A DNA stretch of 52,937 nucleotides from Terriglobia bacterium (GTDB taxonomy: Bacteria > Acidobacteriota > Terriglobia > UBA7540), in NCBI GenBank assembly GCA_020073545.1, contig JAIQEZ010000013.1, positions 1-52,937 of the forward strand. Direction: 5' to 3'. The stretch's first letter is position 1. Each line of letters begins with the position of its first letter. This document shows, piece by piece, positions 35,627-44,755 of this stretch. The position numbers and the translations under genes were made by a program. The notes below the pieces were generated by a model that searched no databases, had not been told where the DNA came from, and was given only the letters and a program-made list of their open reading frames with translations.

Positions 35627-35728
35627 GTGAGAAGATCAACCGCCAAGGCAATACTGACCGATAGCCACTTCTGGATCCCTCTTTGCGTACTCGTGCTGGG
35701 GGTTTTGTTGTTGGTTTACGTCCATTGA
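35627..35728 (+). CDS. 33-residue single-pass membrane peptide
   Basis: A short frame starting at GTG 35627 with GGGAGG six bases upstream, a strong ribosome site for such a small ORF. The peptide is MRRSTAKAILTDSHFWIPLC followed by VLVLGVLLLVYVH: a short basic N-terminus, then one transmembrane helix. It ends 13 bases before a RhaT-like sugar-transporter gene, so co-translation is likely. It may be a small transporter subunit or a regulator. I do not recognise a family. Confidence 0.6.
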   Translation: MRRSTAKAILTDSHFWIPLCVLVLGVLLLVYVH

Positions 35729-35741
35729 CGAGGCAATCCCT

Positions 35742-37031
35742 TTGGAAACGCAAACACCTTCGATACCCAGAGCACGTTCCCTCCACGTCCTGGGCGTAGT
35801 ATGCGGCTTGGCGGCGGGCGCGTGGCTGGGAGGAGCGGAAGCACCCACCAAACTGGTAACCATCGGGCTCTCGCCTTTCCTGATTTCGCTTTGCATGGTG
35901 AGCGGCGTGTTTGTAGCCCGCTGGACCCTTCCGGTAATCTTGAAAGGCACCCGTTACGTGCTTTTCGACCTGCGGGAGAGAGCACACCTGATGGTTTGGG
36001 CCATTCTCGCCGGCGCGTTGTGGGGCGTGGCCAACACCCTGACGGTTTTTGCGATTCGCGATGTGGGTTTGTCCATCGCCTTTCCCCTTTGGAACACGAA
36101 TTCGTTGGTCGGCATCTTCTGGGGCTGGTTCCTGTTCCGAGAACTGCGCGGCCACGCGTGGAAAACCGCGGCCAGAGTGTTGGGCGGCGCCGGAGCCGTG
36201 GTTTTCGGCGCGACGCTGCTGGGTCTGGCTTCTGCTCACCAGGCAGGCGGCGCACCCCACCGGCTGGTCCCGGGGATCCTGTCGGCGCTCGGTGCGGGCA
36301 TCTTGTGGGGGACCATGTACATCCCCTACCGCAAGGCCTATCTGAGCGGCATGAATCCCCTCTCCTTTGTAACCGTGTTTACAGTCGGTGAGTTGGCCAC
36401 CACGAGCGCGCTGGCCGTGGTGTTTCTGGGTGGCGTCGGTCCGGTTGTGGGAAGCCTGTCGGCGGCGCGTCCCGTGCTCTTCTGGCTGTTTCTCGGCGGA
36501 TTCTGCTGGGTGCTGGGTGACCTGTTTCAGCAATACGCCGCCAAGTACATCGGCATCGGCCGGGGTATCCCCCTATCCAATACCAACCAACTTTGGGGCT
36601 TGGGGTGGGCCGCGCTGGTGTTCGGCGAACTTGCTAGCTTCGGGAGACCCGCACAGGCCCAGGTCATCGTAGGTTCCCTGATCATGATCGCAGGAGCTGT
36701 ATCGATCAGCAGCGCCGTGGCTCCGGAAAGCGAGCAGGCCGCGGTCCGCGAAGTGATGGCACAGGAGTGTGACCGCTACGGACTGAATCTGGAAGTGACG
36801 GCCTCCGCCCAGTTGGGGAAAGATCCCTTGGGAGCTGCTCCGCAGGGTCGCCGCTGGTGGGACTACTTGATTGTTGCCCTGGCCACAGGTGCGTTCGTGT
36901 GGCTCGCACTGCACGCGACACGGCCGCCCATCGCCATGGCCGGAACGTGGATTGCGGCGCTCGTAGTCGCGATGCTGGCCTTGTTGGTCGGATGTGGCTG
37001 GCTGCTTTGGAAATACACCCGATTCTCCTAG
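35742..37031 (+). CDS. RhaT/GRP-type sugar transporter
   Basis: A 429-residue integral membrane protein starting at TTG 35742 with GAGG about ten bases upstream. About ten hydrophobic segments occur, the last two after a hydrophilic stretch of roughly 60 residues (APESEQAAVREVMAQEC...), which is unusual. Motifs of the glucose/rhamnose uptake permeases are visible: WGVANTLTVFAIRDVG, FPLWNTNSLVGIFWG and LSNTNQLWGLGWAALVFGE. It would import a monosaccharide by proton symport. The substrate is unresolved. The small peptide directly upstream may belong to it. Confidence 0.8.
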   Translation: METQTPSIPRARSLHVLGVVCGLAAGAWLGGAEAPTKLVTIGLSPFLISLCMVSGVFVARWTLPVILKGTRYVLFDLRERAHLMVWAILAGALWGVANTLTVFAIRDVGLSIAFPLWNTNSLVGIFWGWFLFRELRGHAWKTAARVLGGAGAVVFGATLLGLASAHQAGGAPHRLVPGILSALGAGILWGTMYIPYRKAYLSGMNPLSFVTVFTVGELATTSALAVVFLGGVGPVVGSLSAARPVLFWLFLGGFCWVLGDLFQQYAAKYIGIGRGIPLSNTNQLWGLGWAALVFGELASFGRPAQAQVIVGSLIMIAGAVSISSAVAPESEQAAVREVMAQECDRYGLNLEVTASAQLGKDPLGAAPQGRRWWDYLIVALATGAFVWLALHATRPPIAMAGTWIAALVVAMLALLVGCGWLLWKYTRFS

Positions 37032-37034
37032 GCC

Positions 37035-37330
37035 CGTGCGCGGTTACATTGGCTGAGCCCACACCCACGGCGGTCAGAAGACCTTTATGGCTGGTGTTGC
37101 TGGAACTCCAAGCCATAACGCCGGTGATCTCGTAGTACTAGTCGCTCCCCCCGCAGGGCGGAGCAAACTCCTCCACGGCGGAGTCGTGGTCGGTCACGCC
37201 GATGGCGATGGGGCAGGCGGTCCCGGGCCTGACGTTGGTCCTGGTGTACTGGCCGGTACATTGGCAAAAGCAACAGTCGTAGCTCGAAGCCATACCACCG
37301 TGCCGGGTGATCACGGACGATTGCCACCGG
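37035..37330 (-). pseudogene. Decayed copy of a Cys-rich repeated module
   Basis: Read on the minus strand, the segment gives VITRHGGMASSYDCCFCQC and then a region ending PPCGGSD before an in-frame TAG near 37137-37139, then YYEITGVMAWSSSNTS and KGLLTAVGVGSANV. This matches the intact module of the protein at 40202-41785 (ITRHGGMASSYDCCLCGC through WSSTNTSVFTLNN). The stop and the loss of downstream sequence make it a pseudogene. It lies 3' of the sugar-transporter gene. Confidence 0.7.
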
Positions 37331-37354
37331 GCGGATGTCGAGTGGAGCCCTCGG

Positions 37355-38191
37355 CTATTTGGGTTTTTCCTCCCAGGACTTTTCGAGTTTGATTCCGGCG
37401 GATGTGACACGGTAGATTTCCGTCCGCTCCAGAGCAGGTAGGGACCCTGGGCCTCTGGCGATGGTCAAGAAAGTCAACGCAATCTGTGGACCCTCGACCT
37501 TGACCCGGCCTTGAACGAGGTCCGACCGCGTCAACAAGGTCGTCAGCTTGTGACCGTCGAACGTATACACAACCACTCTCAGGTGGTTATGCGGATCCCC
37601 CCAGTAGACGCCGTCAACGAGGAAAGCGAGTTCGTTATTTCTTACAGACGGCAAAAGAGACAGGCTAACGGATCGGTTCGGCAGGGGGTCGTCAGCTTGC
37701 GCAAGCAGCTTGAATTGGGCTCCCGCGCGCCCGTAAACATTGACCGAACTCATGGAATGATCCCCCCAATACCCAATGAAATACGTGACGATGTAAACCG
37801 GTCCCCCAGGTCTGTTACACGCCACTACCGTAGCCACGCGTGGGTCCGGCTCGGTGTTCGATGTCAACGAGGCCCAGAGACTTTCCTCGAGCGCCCGAGA
37901 CGATGGCGGCAAGCCTCGATTCAGTTCGCCCAATATCCCAACATCCACCAAATGCTTGACCTTCGGGAGTGCTGACTTTGTCTCCTCTTGGAGCTGGCGA
38001 AACGACTCCGGAGATAGGTGGCCCGCACCGACCATTTGGCGGCTTCGGAGGTCCTGGAGCATCATATGCGCATCTGCCAGGGCGCTGTTGGCGGGAAGTG
38101 CGCTTCGGATACCGAGAGCGGCCACAGCAACAACCAACCCCACCCCCCGCAAAGCCGCACGCAATACGCCCGATTCCCTAATATGCATCAT
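37355..38191 (-). CDS. Secreted protein of unknown function
   Basis: About 278 residues from ATG 38191, which overlaps the stop of the preceding gene as ATGA and so is probably coupled to it. A signal-like hydrophobic segment is present near the start (VVAVAALGIRSALPANSALA). The rest is beta-rich with NRPGGPVYIVTYFIGYWGD and VDGVYWGDPHNHLRVVVY. I do not recognise a family. It may depend on the adjacent secreted proteins. Confidence 0.6.
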   Translation of the reverse strand: MMHIRESGVLRAALRGVGLVVAVAALGIRSALPANSALADAHMMLQDLRSRQMVGAGHLSPESFRQLQEETKSALPKVKHLVDVGILGELNRGLPPSSRALEESLWASLTSNTEPDPRVATVVACNRPGGPVYIVTYFIGYWGDHSMSSVNVYGRAGAQFKLLAQADDPLPNRSVSLSLLPSVRNNELAFLVDGVYWGDPHNHLRVVVYTFDGHKLTTLLTRSDLVQGRVKVEGPQIALTFLTIARGPGSLPALERTEIYRVTSAGIKLEKSWEEKPK

Positions 38192-39243
38192 TGGCACACC
38201 CCACTTACTGCCGCATGGTCAGTTGGCGAGCGGTATCCGAGAAACAGGAAATTCGGGGCACCATTACCCTGGGTGCCAACCGTGGTGACGTAAATGATCT
38301 GTTGGTTGGATGTACTCCAAGTCGAATACGTCGGAGCGCCAGTGCCTGCAGGGAAAGTCGTTGTGCCGCTCGTCCAAGCATTTTGGACTACCGTCCACTG
38401 GGCCGCCGTTGGCGTCCAAAAGGAAAGAGCGCCGCAGAAGTTCGGGCTGCTGTTCACGAAAACCGTCACCGCAATATCCAGTTCCGGCTCAATGCCTGTG
38501 CTTGTCGAGGACGTTGCAAACTGGCCAGCAACGATTGTGTTCTGCCAGTTGGTGTAGCCGGGAATGACACTTGAGTAAAATCGGTTGCGGGCGACCTCTC
38601 CTAATCCCTGCATCAACCCACTATTTCCTGTTCCCCCTGCCTCGGCCTCCATCATTTGAATGAGTTGCTGAGGCGGGACTTTTACAGTTGTCGGACTATT
38701 GGCACTTGCACCGCCGGCGGACGCGACTACGCTGAACACACCAGAACAAGGGTAAGCCGACGCCGTCACGTTTTGAGTAATGCTCCCCGAGCCTGATTTG
38801 CCCGGGATATTAAGACTTGCGCCGCAACTGCTGTTTGGGTTCAAGTAACGGCTCGAGCCGAACGAAAGGGTGACCGCAGTGCTCGATGGATTCACCGTGA
38901 CCGTGATCTGCTTGGTGTCCCCGGTCGACATGTTGAAGGAGCTGGGGGATTGGCTCAGGCTCAGCACGCTGCACGGGGTGTTGCCGACGATGGCCACCCA
39001 ACTGCTACACTGGCAGACCGCGCCCATCATGTACCACGCCCGGCATGCGGTCGTCCCTTGAGCGTTCGCAAAGGCTGAGCCCACACCCACACAGGCCAGC
39101 AGACCTTTCGAACTGGCGTTGTTTAAGGTGAAGACGCTGGTGTTGGGTGCCTGCGCAAGCCGGCCTGCTACCCGCTCACTGGGGATCGGCCGTGTCCACC
39201 GACCACTCTGTTCCCGTCCCGTAATATTCAAAACAAAGAGCAA
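38188..39243 (-). CDS. Cys-rich module plus cell-wall-hydrolase-like (SleB-like) protein
   Basis: Up to 351 residues. The section from residue ~34 (NTSVFTLNN) to ~90 (GNTPCSV) repeats the module of the 40202-41785 protein. The middle looks like a bacterial Ig-like domain (TKQITVTVNPSSTAVTLSF). The C-terminal ~150 residues contain MMEAEAGGTGNSGLMQGLG and EVARNRFYSSVIPGYTNWQN, similar to the Hydrolase_2/SleB fold that cuts peptidoglycan (EAxGxxxxGMxAVxxxxxNR). The N-terminal end overlaps the next gene by 68 bases and has only a TTG and no ribosome site. The 5' end is probably lost or fused. Confidence 0.5.
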   Translation of the reverse strand: MLFVLNITGREQSGRWTRPIPSERVAGRLAQAPNTSVFTLNNASSKGLLACVGVGSAFANAQGTTACRAWYMMGAVCQCSSWVAIVGNTPCSVLSLSQSPSSFNMSTGDTKQITVTVNPSSTAVTLSFGSSRYLNPNSSCGASLNIPGKSGSGSITQNVTASAYPCSGVFSVVASAGGASANSPTTVKVPPQQLIQMMEAEAGGTGNSGLMQGLGEVARNRFYSSVIPGYTNWQNTIVAGQFATSSTSTGIEPELDIAVTVFVNSSPNFCGALSFWTPTAAQWTVVQNAWTSGTTTFPAGTGAPTYSTWSTSNQQIIYVTTVGTQGNGAPNFLFLGYRSPTDHAAVSGVCQ

Positions 39244-40186
39244 GGGAGGTCGGTATCATAGGGGGAACCGTCTCTTTCCCGCCTGCTGCCTCCTCCACGG
39301 GACGGTCTAAAAGGATTACGTTGATCCACGGTGGGTCGTTGTCGTCCTTCTTTTCCTCGTCCTGACGGACCCAGTCGGAGTCGCGTGGTGGGGGCGCTGC
39401 AATACCAGGTCGCATTGAGGGCATCATCGCACGAACCAGCAGCAGGGTTTCAGCGCTGCGGGGCTTGAGGCCTTCGGTCGCCGGACGGAAGCGTAAATGG
39501 GGCACGAACTCCTGAAACCACGCCTGCACCTGCGGGCTTATCACATTCAGAACGTTCATCCCCGCCACATGGCCCGACCCATCGATCTCCGCCTCGGCAA
39601 GCAGCAAATCCAAGACAGCGGGGGTCGGGGCACCTGCGCCTTGATTCAGACACAGCAGTTGCCATGTATCCGTGGCGTGTCGGCTGGTGGCTACCACGCT
39701 GGGTGGCCGACGAACGACGATGGCAGGACTGGGGACAGAGGGGTGGAGGGAGGTGTCGTCGGGAATCCGGTAGACTCTTATTGTTTCTGGCTCACAGCTG
39801 GGAAAGAGCCCATATGTGCGTGTAAACAGCGTTGTCGTCTCTCCTGGACTCACCCCAGCTGTAGGCCCTTCCAGATTCTGGCTTAGGCCAAACATCGCGG
39901 TAAGACAGCGCTGACGGCTAGCATCGTAGTAATCGGCATAGAACCGCCCTGCCTTAACGACGGCGGCGGAGGCATTCTGCATGTCGAGGCGCATCTTCAC
40001 CCCGGTAACGTCTTCTGAAACCTCCGCCTTTGTCGCACGCCAAAAATCCGTGATGCTTCCCTGGTTATCGACCTTAAGTGTCTGGATTTGGGGTTCCTGA
40101 CAGGACTCTTGGCCATTCACGTGGGCGGAGAGGCAACCTAGGAAGACCAGGGCGCAAAGCCCCCCCGCCACTTGGTCCCTTCGCAT
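39176..40186 (-). CDS. Secreted protein of unknown function, 336 residues
   Basis: A 336-residue protein with a signal peptide (MRRDQVAGGLCALVFLGCLS). It is mostly beta-rich with several cysteines (SCEPETIRVY). Its middle contains a TWQLLCLNQGAGAPTP stretch, and the C-terminus is rich in Asp/Lys. I do not recognise a family. The stop of the upstream neighbour and this gene's 3' end overlap with the next frame by 68 bases, one sign that the region was rearranged. Confidence 0.6.
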   Translation of the reverse strand: MRRDQVAGGLCALVFLGCLSAHVNGQESCQEPQIQTLKVDNQGSITDFWRATKAEVSEDVTGVKMRLDMQNASAAVVKAGRFYADYYDASRQRCLTAMFGLSQNLEGPTAGVSPGETTTLFTRTYGLFPSCEPETIRVYRIPDDTSLHPSVPSPAIVVRRPPSVVATSRHATDTWQLLCLNQGAGAPTPAVLDLLLAEAEIDGSGHVAGMNVLNVISPQVQAWFQEFVPHLRFRPATEGLKPRSAETLLLVRAMMPSMRPGIAAPPPRDSDWVRQDEEKKDDNDPPWINVILLDRPVEEAAGGKETVPPMIPTSLALCFEYYGTGTEWSVDTADPQ

Positions 40187-40201
40187 CGCACACCCCCTTT
40201 G

Positions 40202-41785
40202 TTACGGACATGATATCGGCGTCTGGCGCGATTTGGTTTGTGTCAGCACAGTGCCAGAGTATGTTACCGTCAGGGTCGGTGTAATTGTTCCGCCGCTCGT
40301 GGTGAAGAAGTTAACTTGGCACTTAAGCTGTCCCGCCGGATCGACCCAGTACACTGGGTAACCCACCTGTATATCAATACCGGAACTCTTCGTCGCCGAG
40401 CAATACGAAGCGGGCGGCGGAACCGCAGAGCAGGAACCACTGCAATTAAAGGCCGACGTGTAGACGGCAACTTCCCTCTGTCCGTCACACAGGGCCTGAA
40501 AACTGCCCGGCACGATCGTAAAATCCACGACGCTGCACGGGGTGTTGCCGACGATGGTCACCCAACTGCTACACTGGCAGACCGCTCCCATCATGTACCA
40601 CGCCCGGCATGCGGTCGTCCCTTGCGCGTTCGCAAAGGCTGAGCCCACACCCACGCCTGTCAGGAGGCCCTTCGGACTGCTGTTGTTCAGCGTGAAAACG
40701 CTGGTGTTGGTCGAACTCCAACCCAAACTAGTGGTCATGTCGAAGTAGTAGTAGGTCCCTCCACAAGCCGGTGAATACCACACCTGGCCGTGGACCTGGT
40801 TGCCGACCGCCACGGTGATGGGACAGGTGATCACGGGTATGAGCAGAGTGTAGTTGTACTGGCCGGGACACCCGCAAAGGCAACAATCGTAGCTTGAAGC
40901 CATACCACCGTGCCGGGTGATCACCGCCAGCCGTCCCATCACCGGCACGTTATCGAGGCGCAGCCAGAGCACGCTGCCGTCCGTCGCCCCCGCCGGAATC
41001 TGGTGCTTCTCCAGGTCAGTCCCCTGCGCGTCCCGCAGCTTGCGCAAGTCGATCATGCGTGTCTCGTGGGGAACCAGCTCCAGGCTGCCGAGGTAAAAGA
41101 TTTGCCCGTCCGCCCACACCTTAAAGCCTATCCTAACGGGCTTGTCGCCCATGTTGGTGAGAAACTCGTAGCTCTCCGTGTCCTTATCCAGATGCCAGGG
41201 GTTGCCCCCCGAACCCGCCCAGCCGTTGCCTTCGTTTTGGACTTTGGCATCCACCACCAGGTCTTTCTGCTGTTCCACGCTCGATACCTCCGCCACCATC
41301 GAGCCGGGCGCACCAGAATGTTGGATGCGGATCGAGACGTAGGGTAAAGCCTGCGGAAGTTGGCCCAAAATGGAGTCCAGGGAAATGTCCTCGGTGCTGT
41401 AGGCCGCCACCGTGAGCGGGGCGAGCGGGAGTTGCCCTGTGAAATCGCCTGGGTTCGCGGCTGCGGCCTCGGATGAGTCCGACTGATCATCGGGACGCTT
41501 GCGCTTGGCGTGCGAATCCCATCCCGGCGCACTCGGGTACTCCACCGTCACCACTGCCATTTGCGGCGTGCTCAGCAGGTTGCGTACTACCACGTGCGGG
41601 GTAAAGTATCCCAGGCCTGCAAACGGCGAGTCCTTGCTGGGCTTGCCCACAGGAACGCCCACGGCATGGAGAGCGCTGGCCGTTTCGAGCTGGGGCGAAG
41701 GAAAGTGCATGGTGGTGGAGAACCCCGTCGTTGCATCCAGCATCTTGCCTTGCGCAGCGAGTCGCGGATTATCGCCACGTTGCAC
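40202..41785 (-). CDS. Protein with Cys-rich repeated module, signal peptide missing
   Basis: A 527-residue frame whose first residues (QRGDNPRLAAQGKMLDATTGF) look like the start of a mature secreted protein. The frame remains open upstream into the 3' end of ackA without a signal peptide or start, so the 5' end was probably lost. The N-terminal ~300 residues are of unknown beta-rich type (VVVRNLLSTPQMAVVTVEY). A Cys-rich module (ITRHGGMASSYDCCLCGC through NTPCSV) and a C-terminal domain follow. The module is also found in the 38188-39243 protein and the 37035-37330 pseudogene. Confidence 0.55.
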   Translation of the reverse strand: MQRGDNPRLAAQGKMLDATTGFSTTMHFPSPQLETASALHAVGVPVGKPSKDSPFAGLGYFTPHVVVRNLLSTPQMAVVTVEYPSAPGWDSHAKRKRPDDQSDSSEAAAANPGDFTGQLPLAPLTVAAYSTEDISLDSILGQLPQALPYVSIRIQHSGAPGSMVAEVSSVEQQKDLVVDAKVQNEGNGWAGSGGNPWHLDKDTESYEFLTNMGDKPVRIGFKVWADGQIFYLGSLELVPHETRMIDLRKLRDAQGTDLEKHQIPAGATDGSVLWLRLDNVPVMGRLAVITRHGGMASSYDCCLCGCPGQYNYTLLIPVITCPITVAVGNQVHGQVWYSPACGGTYYYFDMTTSLGWSSTNTSVFTLNNSSPKGLLTGVGVGSAFANAQGTTACRAWYMMGAVCQCSSWVTIVGNTPCSVVDFTIVPGSFQALCDGQREVAVYTSAFNCSGSCSAVPPPASYCSATKSSGIDIQVGYPVYWVDPAGQLKCQVNFFTTSGGTITPTLTVTYSGTVLTQTKSRQTPISCP

Positions 41786-41822
41786 GATGGTAATGCCGCC
41801 CGTCGGCGCTTGCGCGGTGCGC

Positions 41823-43052
41823 TCAATGCGGGTGCGGCAGGCCGCGCACGGCGCGGAACGTGTCCCGGGCGATAAGGAGTTCCTCGTTTGTGGGAATCAC
41901 CAGCACCCGTACGCGGCTCGCCGGCGTCGAAATCTCACCTTCCTTCGCGACCACCGCTTGGTTTCGCTCCGCATCGACCTCGATTCCCAGCTCGCAGAGT
42001 CCCTCGCAGGACAGGGCACGCACCTCCGGGGCATTCTCCCCGATTCCGCCCGTGAAGATCAGGCCATCCACGTGTCCCAGGGCCGCGCTGTAAGCGCCGA
42101 TATACTTCTTGACGCGATAGCAGAAGACTTCAATCGCCAGCTTCGCCTGCTCGTCACCCTTCGCGGAGGCCGCCATCAGCTCTCGCATGTCATTCGACTC
42201 ACCGGAGATCCCGTAGAGCCCGCAAAACTTGTTGAGCAATGTGGACATGTCGTGTAAAGTCAATTCATCTTTCGACATGATGTAAAAAAGTGCGGCGGAG
42301 TCCACATCTCCGCAGCGCGTGCCCATCACCAGGCCTTCCTGCGGCGTGAAACCCATCGAGGTGTCCACCGAGCGGCCTTTTTCAATCGCCGTGATCGAGC
42401 ACCCATTTCCCAGGTGCGCAGTGATCAGGTTCACCTCGTCGCGCGCCTTGCCGAAAATCTGCCGGTAGCGGAACGCCACGTAGCGGTGCGAGGTGCCATG
42501 GAACCCGTAGCGCCGGACCCCGTAACGGCGGTAGTAGGAATAGGGCAGTCCGTAAATATAGGCGCGCGGCGGCATCGACTGGTGGAACGCCGTATCGAAC
42601 ACTGCCACCTGGGGTACCTGCGGCATTATCTTGCGCGCCACGAAATAGCCGCGTAGGTTATGGGGGTTATGCAGCGGGGCCAGTTCCACGCAATGCTGGA
42701 TTTCCTTTTCCACCTCCTCGTCGATGATCATCGAGGTGGCGAAGCGCTCGCCGCCGTGCACCATGCGATGCCCCACCGCCTGAATCTGCGAAATGTCCGC
42801 GACAGCGTGGCCTTCTTTGAGCGATGCAATCACCCGAGTCAGCGCCGTCTGGTGGTCAAGAATCTCTTCGGTTGTGGACTTGCTGGGATTGGGTGGCACC
42901 GCCACGCGTAAGGTCGCCTCATCTGTGCCGATTCGTTCCACATTTCCCTTGGCAATACAGCGGTCGGTATTGGACTCAATCAGCTCGCTGTCGGTTTCAA
43001 TCAATTGGAACTTGATCGAAGAGCTGCCACAATTCAAAACCAGAATCTTCAT
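41823..43052 (-). CDS. ackA: Acetate kinase
   Basis: A 409-residue ASKHA-fold kinase. N-terminal MKILVLNCGSSSIKF (phosphate loop), ACK signatures VFDTAFHQSMPPRAY and RRYGFHGTSHRYVA, and the adenosine loop GGIGENAPEVR are all present. It interconverts acetyl-phosphate and acetate. The length is normal. No pta gene is near. The start has only a weak GGGGTG upstream. Its 3' end runs into the open frame of the following secreted-type gene. Confidence 0.96.
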   Translation of the reverse strand: MKILVLNCGSSSIKFQLIETDSELIESNTDRCIAKGNVERIGTDEATLRVAVPPNPSKSTTEEILDHQTALTRVIASLKEGHAVADISQIQAVGHRMVHGGERFATSMIIDEEVEKEIQHCVELAPLHNPHNLRGYFVARKIMPQVPQVAVFDTAFHQSMPPRAYIYGLPYSYYRRYGVRRYGFHGTSHRYVAFRYRQIFGKARDEVNLITAHLGNGCSITAIEKGRSVDTSMGFTPQEGLVMGTRCGDVDSAALFYIMSKDELTLHDMSTLLNKFCGLYGISGESNDMRELMAASAKGDEQAKLAIEVFCYRVKKYIGAYSAALGHVDGLIFTGGIGENAPEVRALSCEGLCELGIEVDAERNQAVVAKEGEISTPASRVRVLVIPTNEELLIARDTFRAVRGLPHPH

Positions 43053-43265
43053 CGCGCACCCCGGAACGGTTCACTTGTCTGAAAAGGATCGCAGGGACAA
43101 ATCATCAACGTCCCCCGGTCGAAATCGCACACCCATACTTATAGCGCAAAATAACACTCTCGCCCACTCCGAACAAATCGGGGGCCAAACTCCCCGCCGA
43201 ATTGTCCGCCCCGACCCTGATCCCGATTGCCTGGGGTATGCTTGTCCGATATCATAACCATCTTC

Positions 43266-44198
43266 ATGCCGAACGAGAACAACTCCGCGGTTGTGCACGT
43301 CCAAAACTTGCACAAGCGGTATGGGAATCTCGAGGCCCTGCGGGGAATTACTTTCGAAATCAAGCCCGGGGAAGTCTTTGGCCTGCTCGGGCCTAATGGC
43401 GCCGGGAAAACCACGGCTATCGAGATCTTGGAAGGCCTGCGCCAGCCCGACAGCGGCACGGTCACGGTGTGCGGGATGGACCCCGCGCGTGAGAAAGGCG
43501 CGCTCAAGGAGCGCATTGGCGCGCAGCTCCAGGCCACGGTTCTACCCGACAAGATTCGAGTGCAAGAGGCCCTGGAATTGTTCGCGGGCTTCTATCATCA
43601 GTCGGCCTCGATCGAAGTGCTGCTGGAACGCTTCGGCTTGGCTGAGAAGCGCCGGGCGTTCTTCGAGAAACTCTCCGGCGGGCAGAAGCAGCGCTTGGCG
43701 CTGGCGCTGGCCTTGGTCAACAACCCGGAGCTGGTGCTGCTCGACGAACCGACTGTGGGTCTCGACGCCCAACTGCGGCGTGACATTTACGCGCTCATCG
43801 AGCAGTTTCGCACCGAGGGCCGCACTACCCTGCTGACCACTCACTACATCGAGGAGGCTGAGCGCCTCTGTGACCGCGTCGCCATCCTCGACCATGGCCA
43901 GGTGGTCGCGATGGGCACGCCGCGCGAACTCGTACACAGCTCCGGCAAAGGCACACGCCTCGAAGTCCGCCTCGCCAAGCCCGTCCTCCCCGACCGCCTG
44001 AAGCAGCTCGACGCCGTGGTCGATTGCCGCGAGGCCGAGGGCAGGTATTTTCTCCACGCCCAGCCGCCCGCGCGGGCGGTGGCAGCGCTCATGCGCTTCC
44101 TCGAAGCCGAGGGCAATGCTTTGCTGGACCTCCACATCGCGCCGCCCACCCTCGAGGACGTGTTCATAGAGATGACCGGGCGGCGGATGGAAGCATGA
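43266..44198 (+). CDS. ABC exporter ATP-binding protein
   Basis: About 310 residues from ATG 43266; a longer frame upstream lacks conserved sequence. Walker A GPNGAGKTT, signature LSGGQKQRLALALAL, Walker B LVLLDEPT and the switch His in LLTTHYIEEAERL are intact. The C-terminal ~90 residues are the extension typical of drug/natural-product exporters of the DrrA/CcmA type. The permease gene lies 578 bases downstream, separated by the four-helix-bundle element. The pair would otherwise form an operon. Confidence 0.92.
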   Translation: MPNENNSAVVHVQNLHKRYGNLEALRGITFEIKPGEVFGLLGPNGAGKTTAIEILEGLRQPDSGTVTVCGMDPAREKGALKERIGAQLQATVLPDKIRVQEALELFAGFYHQSASIEVLLERFGLAEKRRAFFEKLSGGQKQRLALALALVNNPELVLLDEPTVGLDAQLRRDIYALIEQFRTEGRTTLLTTHYIEEAERLCDRVAILDHGQVVAMGTPRELVHSSGKGTRLEVRLAKPVLPDRLKQLDAVVDCREAEGRYFLHAQPPARAVAALMRFLEAEGNALLDLHIAPPTLEDVFIEMTGRRMEA

Positions 44199-44205
44199 GA
44201 AGACC

Positions 44206-44755
44206 GAGTCCGAGGTCCGATGTCCGAAGTCCGAAGCCCGCGGTTTGCGTTCGTAGAGCCGTGCCCCAAAGAGAACAGCTTGGGCGGCATAGGTGGAAAC
44301 CATGAAGTGCGTTGAAGACATTCACGCGTGGCAGAAGGCGAGAGAGTTGGTACGCGAGGTCCACAAGACCTGTCATGATGGGAAACTGAAAAGGGATTTC
44401 GGACTGCAGGACCAGCTCCGTCGTGCCGCTGTCTCCTCCATGAGTAACATTGCGGAAGGATTTGCCCGGAAGAGCGATCGTGAGTTTGCGCACTTCTTGG
44501 ATATTGCGAAGGACTCGGCGACTGAAGTGCAGTCCCTTGCTTTACGTTGCTCTTGACGTCGGCTTCACAGCGCACGACGAGTTCGACCGGCTTTACAGGC
44601 TGGCCGCGGAGACAGCAGCACTGATCAGCGGACTGACATCGTACTTGCGGAGGGGTCAACAGACTTTAGATCCAGACTCCATCCTGCTGCTTCGCATTTC
44701 GCACTTCGGACGTCGGACGTTGGACTTCGGACTTCGAACTTCGGACCCCGGACTC
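44206..44755 (+). mobile_element. Putative small mobile element with 31-bp inverted ends carrying a four-helix-bundle gene
   Basis: Left end 44206-44236 (starting GAGTCCGAGGTCCGATGTCC) is the inverse complement of right end 44725-44755 (CTTCGGACTTCGAACTTCGG...) with only three mismatches. Both are iterations of a TCCGAAG-like unit. The element lies exactly in the gap between the ABC ATP-binding gene (stop at 44198) and the permease gene (start at 44776). It carries a four-helix-bundle protein gene and no transposase. Element status is inference from ends and position. Confidence 0.55.

Noticed and set aside
37137-37139. The TAG in the Cys-rich copy as pyrrolysine or readthrough.
   Set aside because: The copy is otherwise degenerate and lacks its downstream part, so it is a pseudogene; there are no pyl genes in view.
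44554-44556. The TGA in the four-helix-bundle gene as a second Sec codon.
   Set aside because: The family sequence resumes in another frame, not after the TGA, so it is a frameshift. No conserved Cys is expected there.
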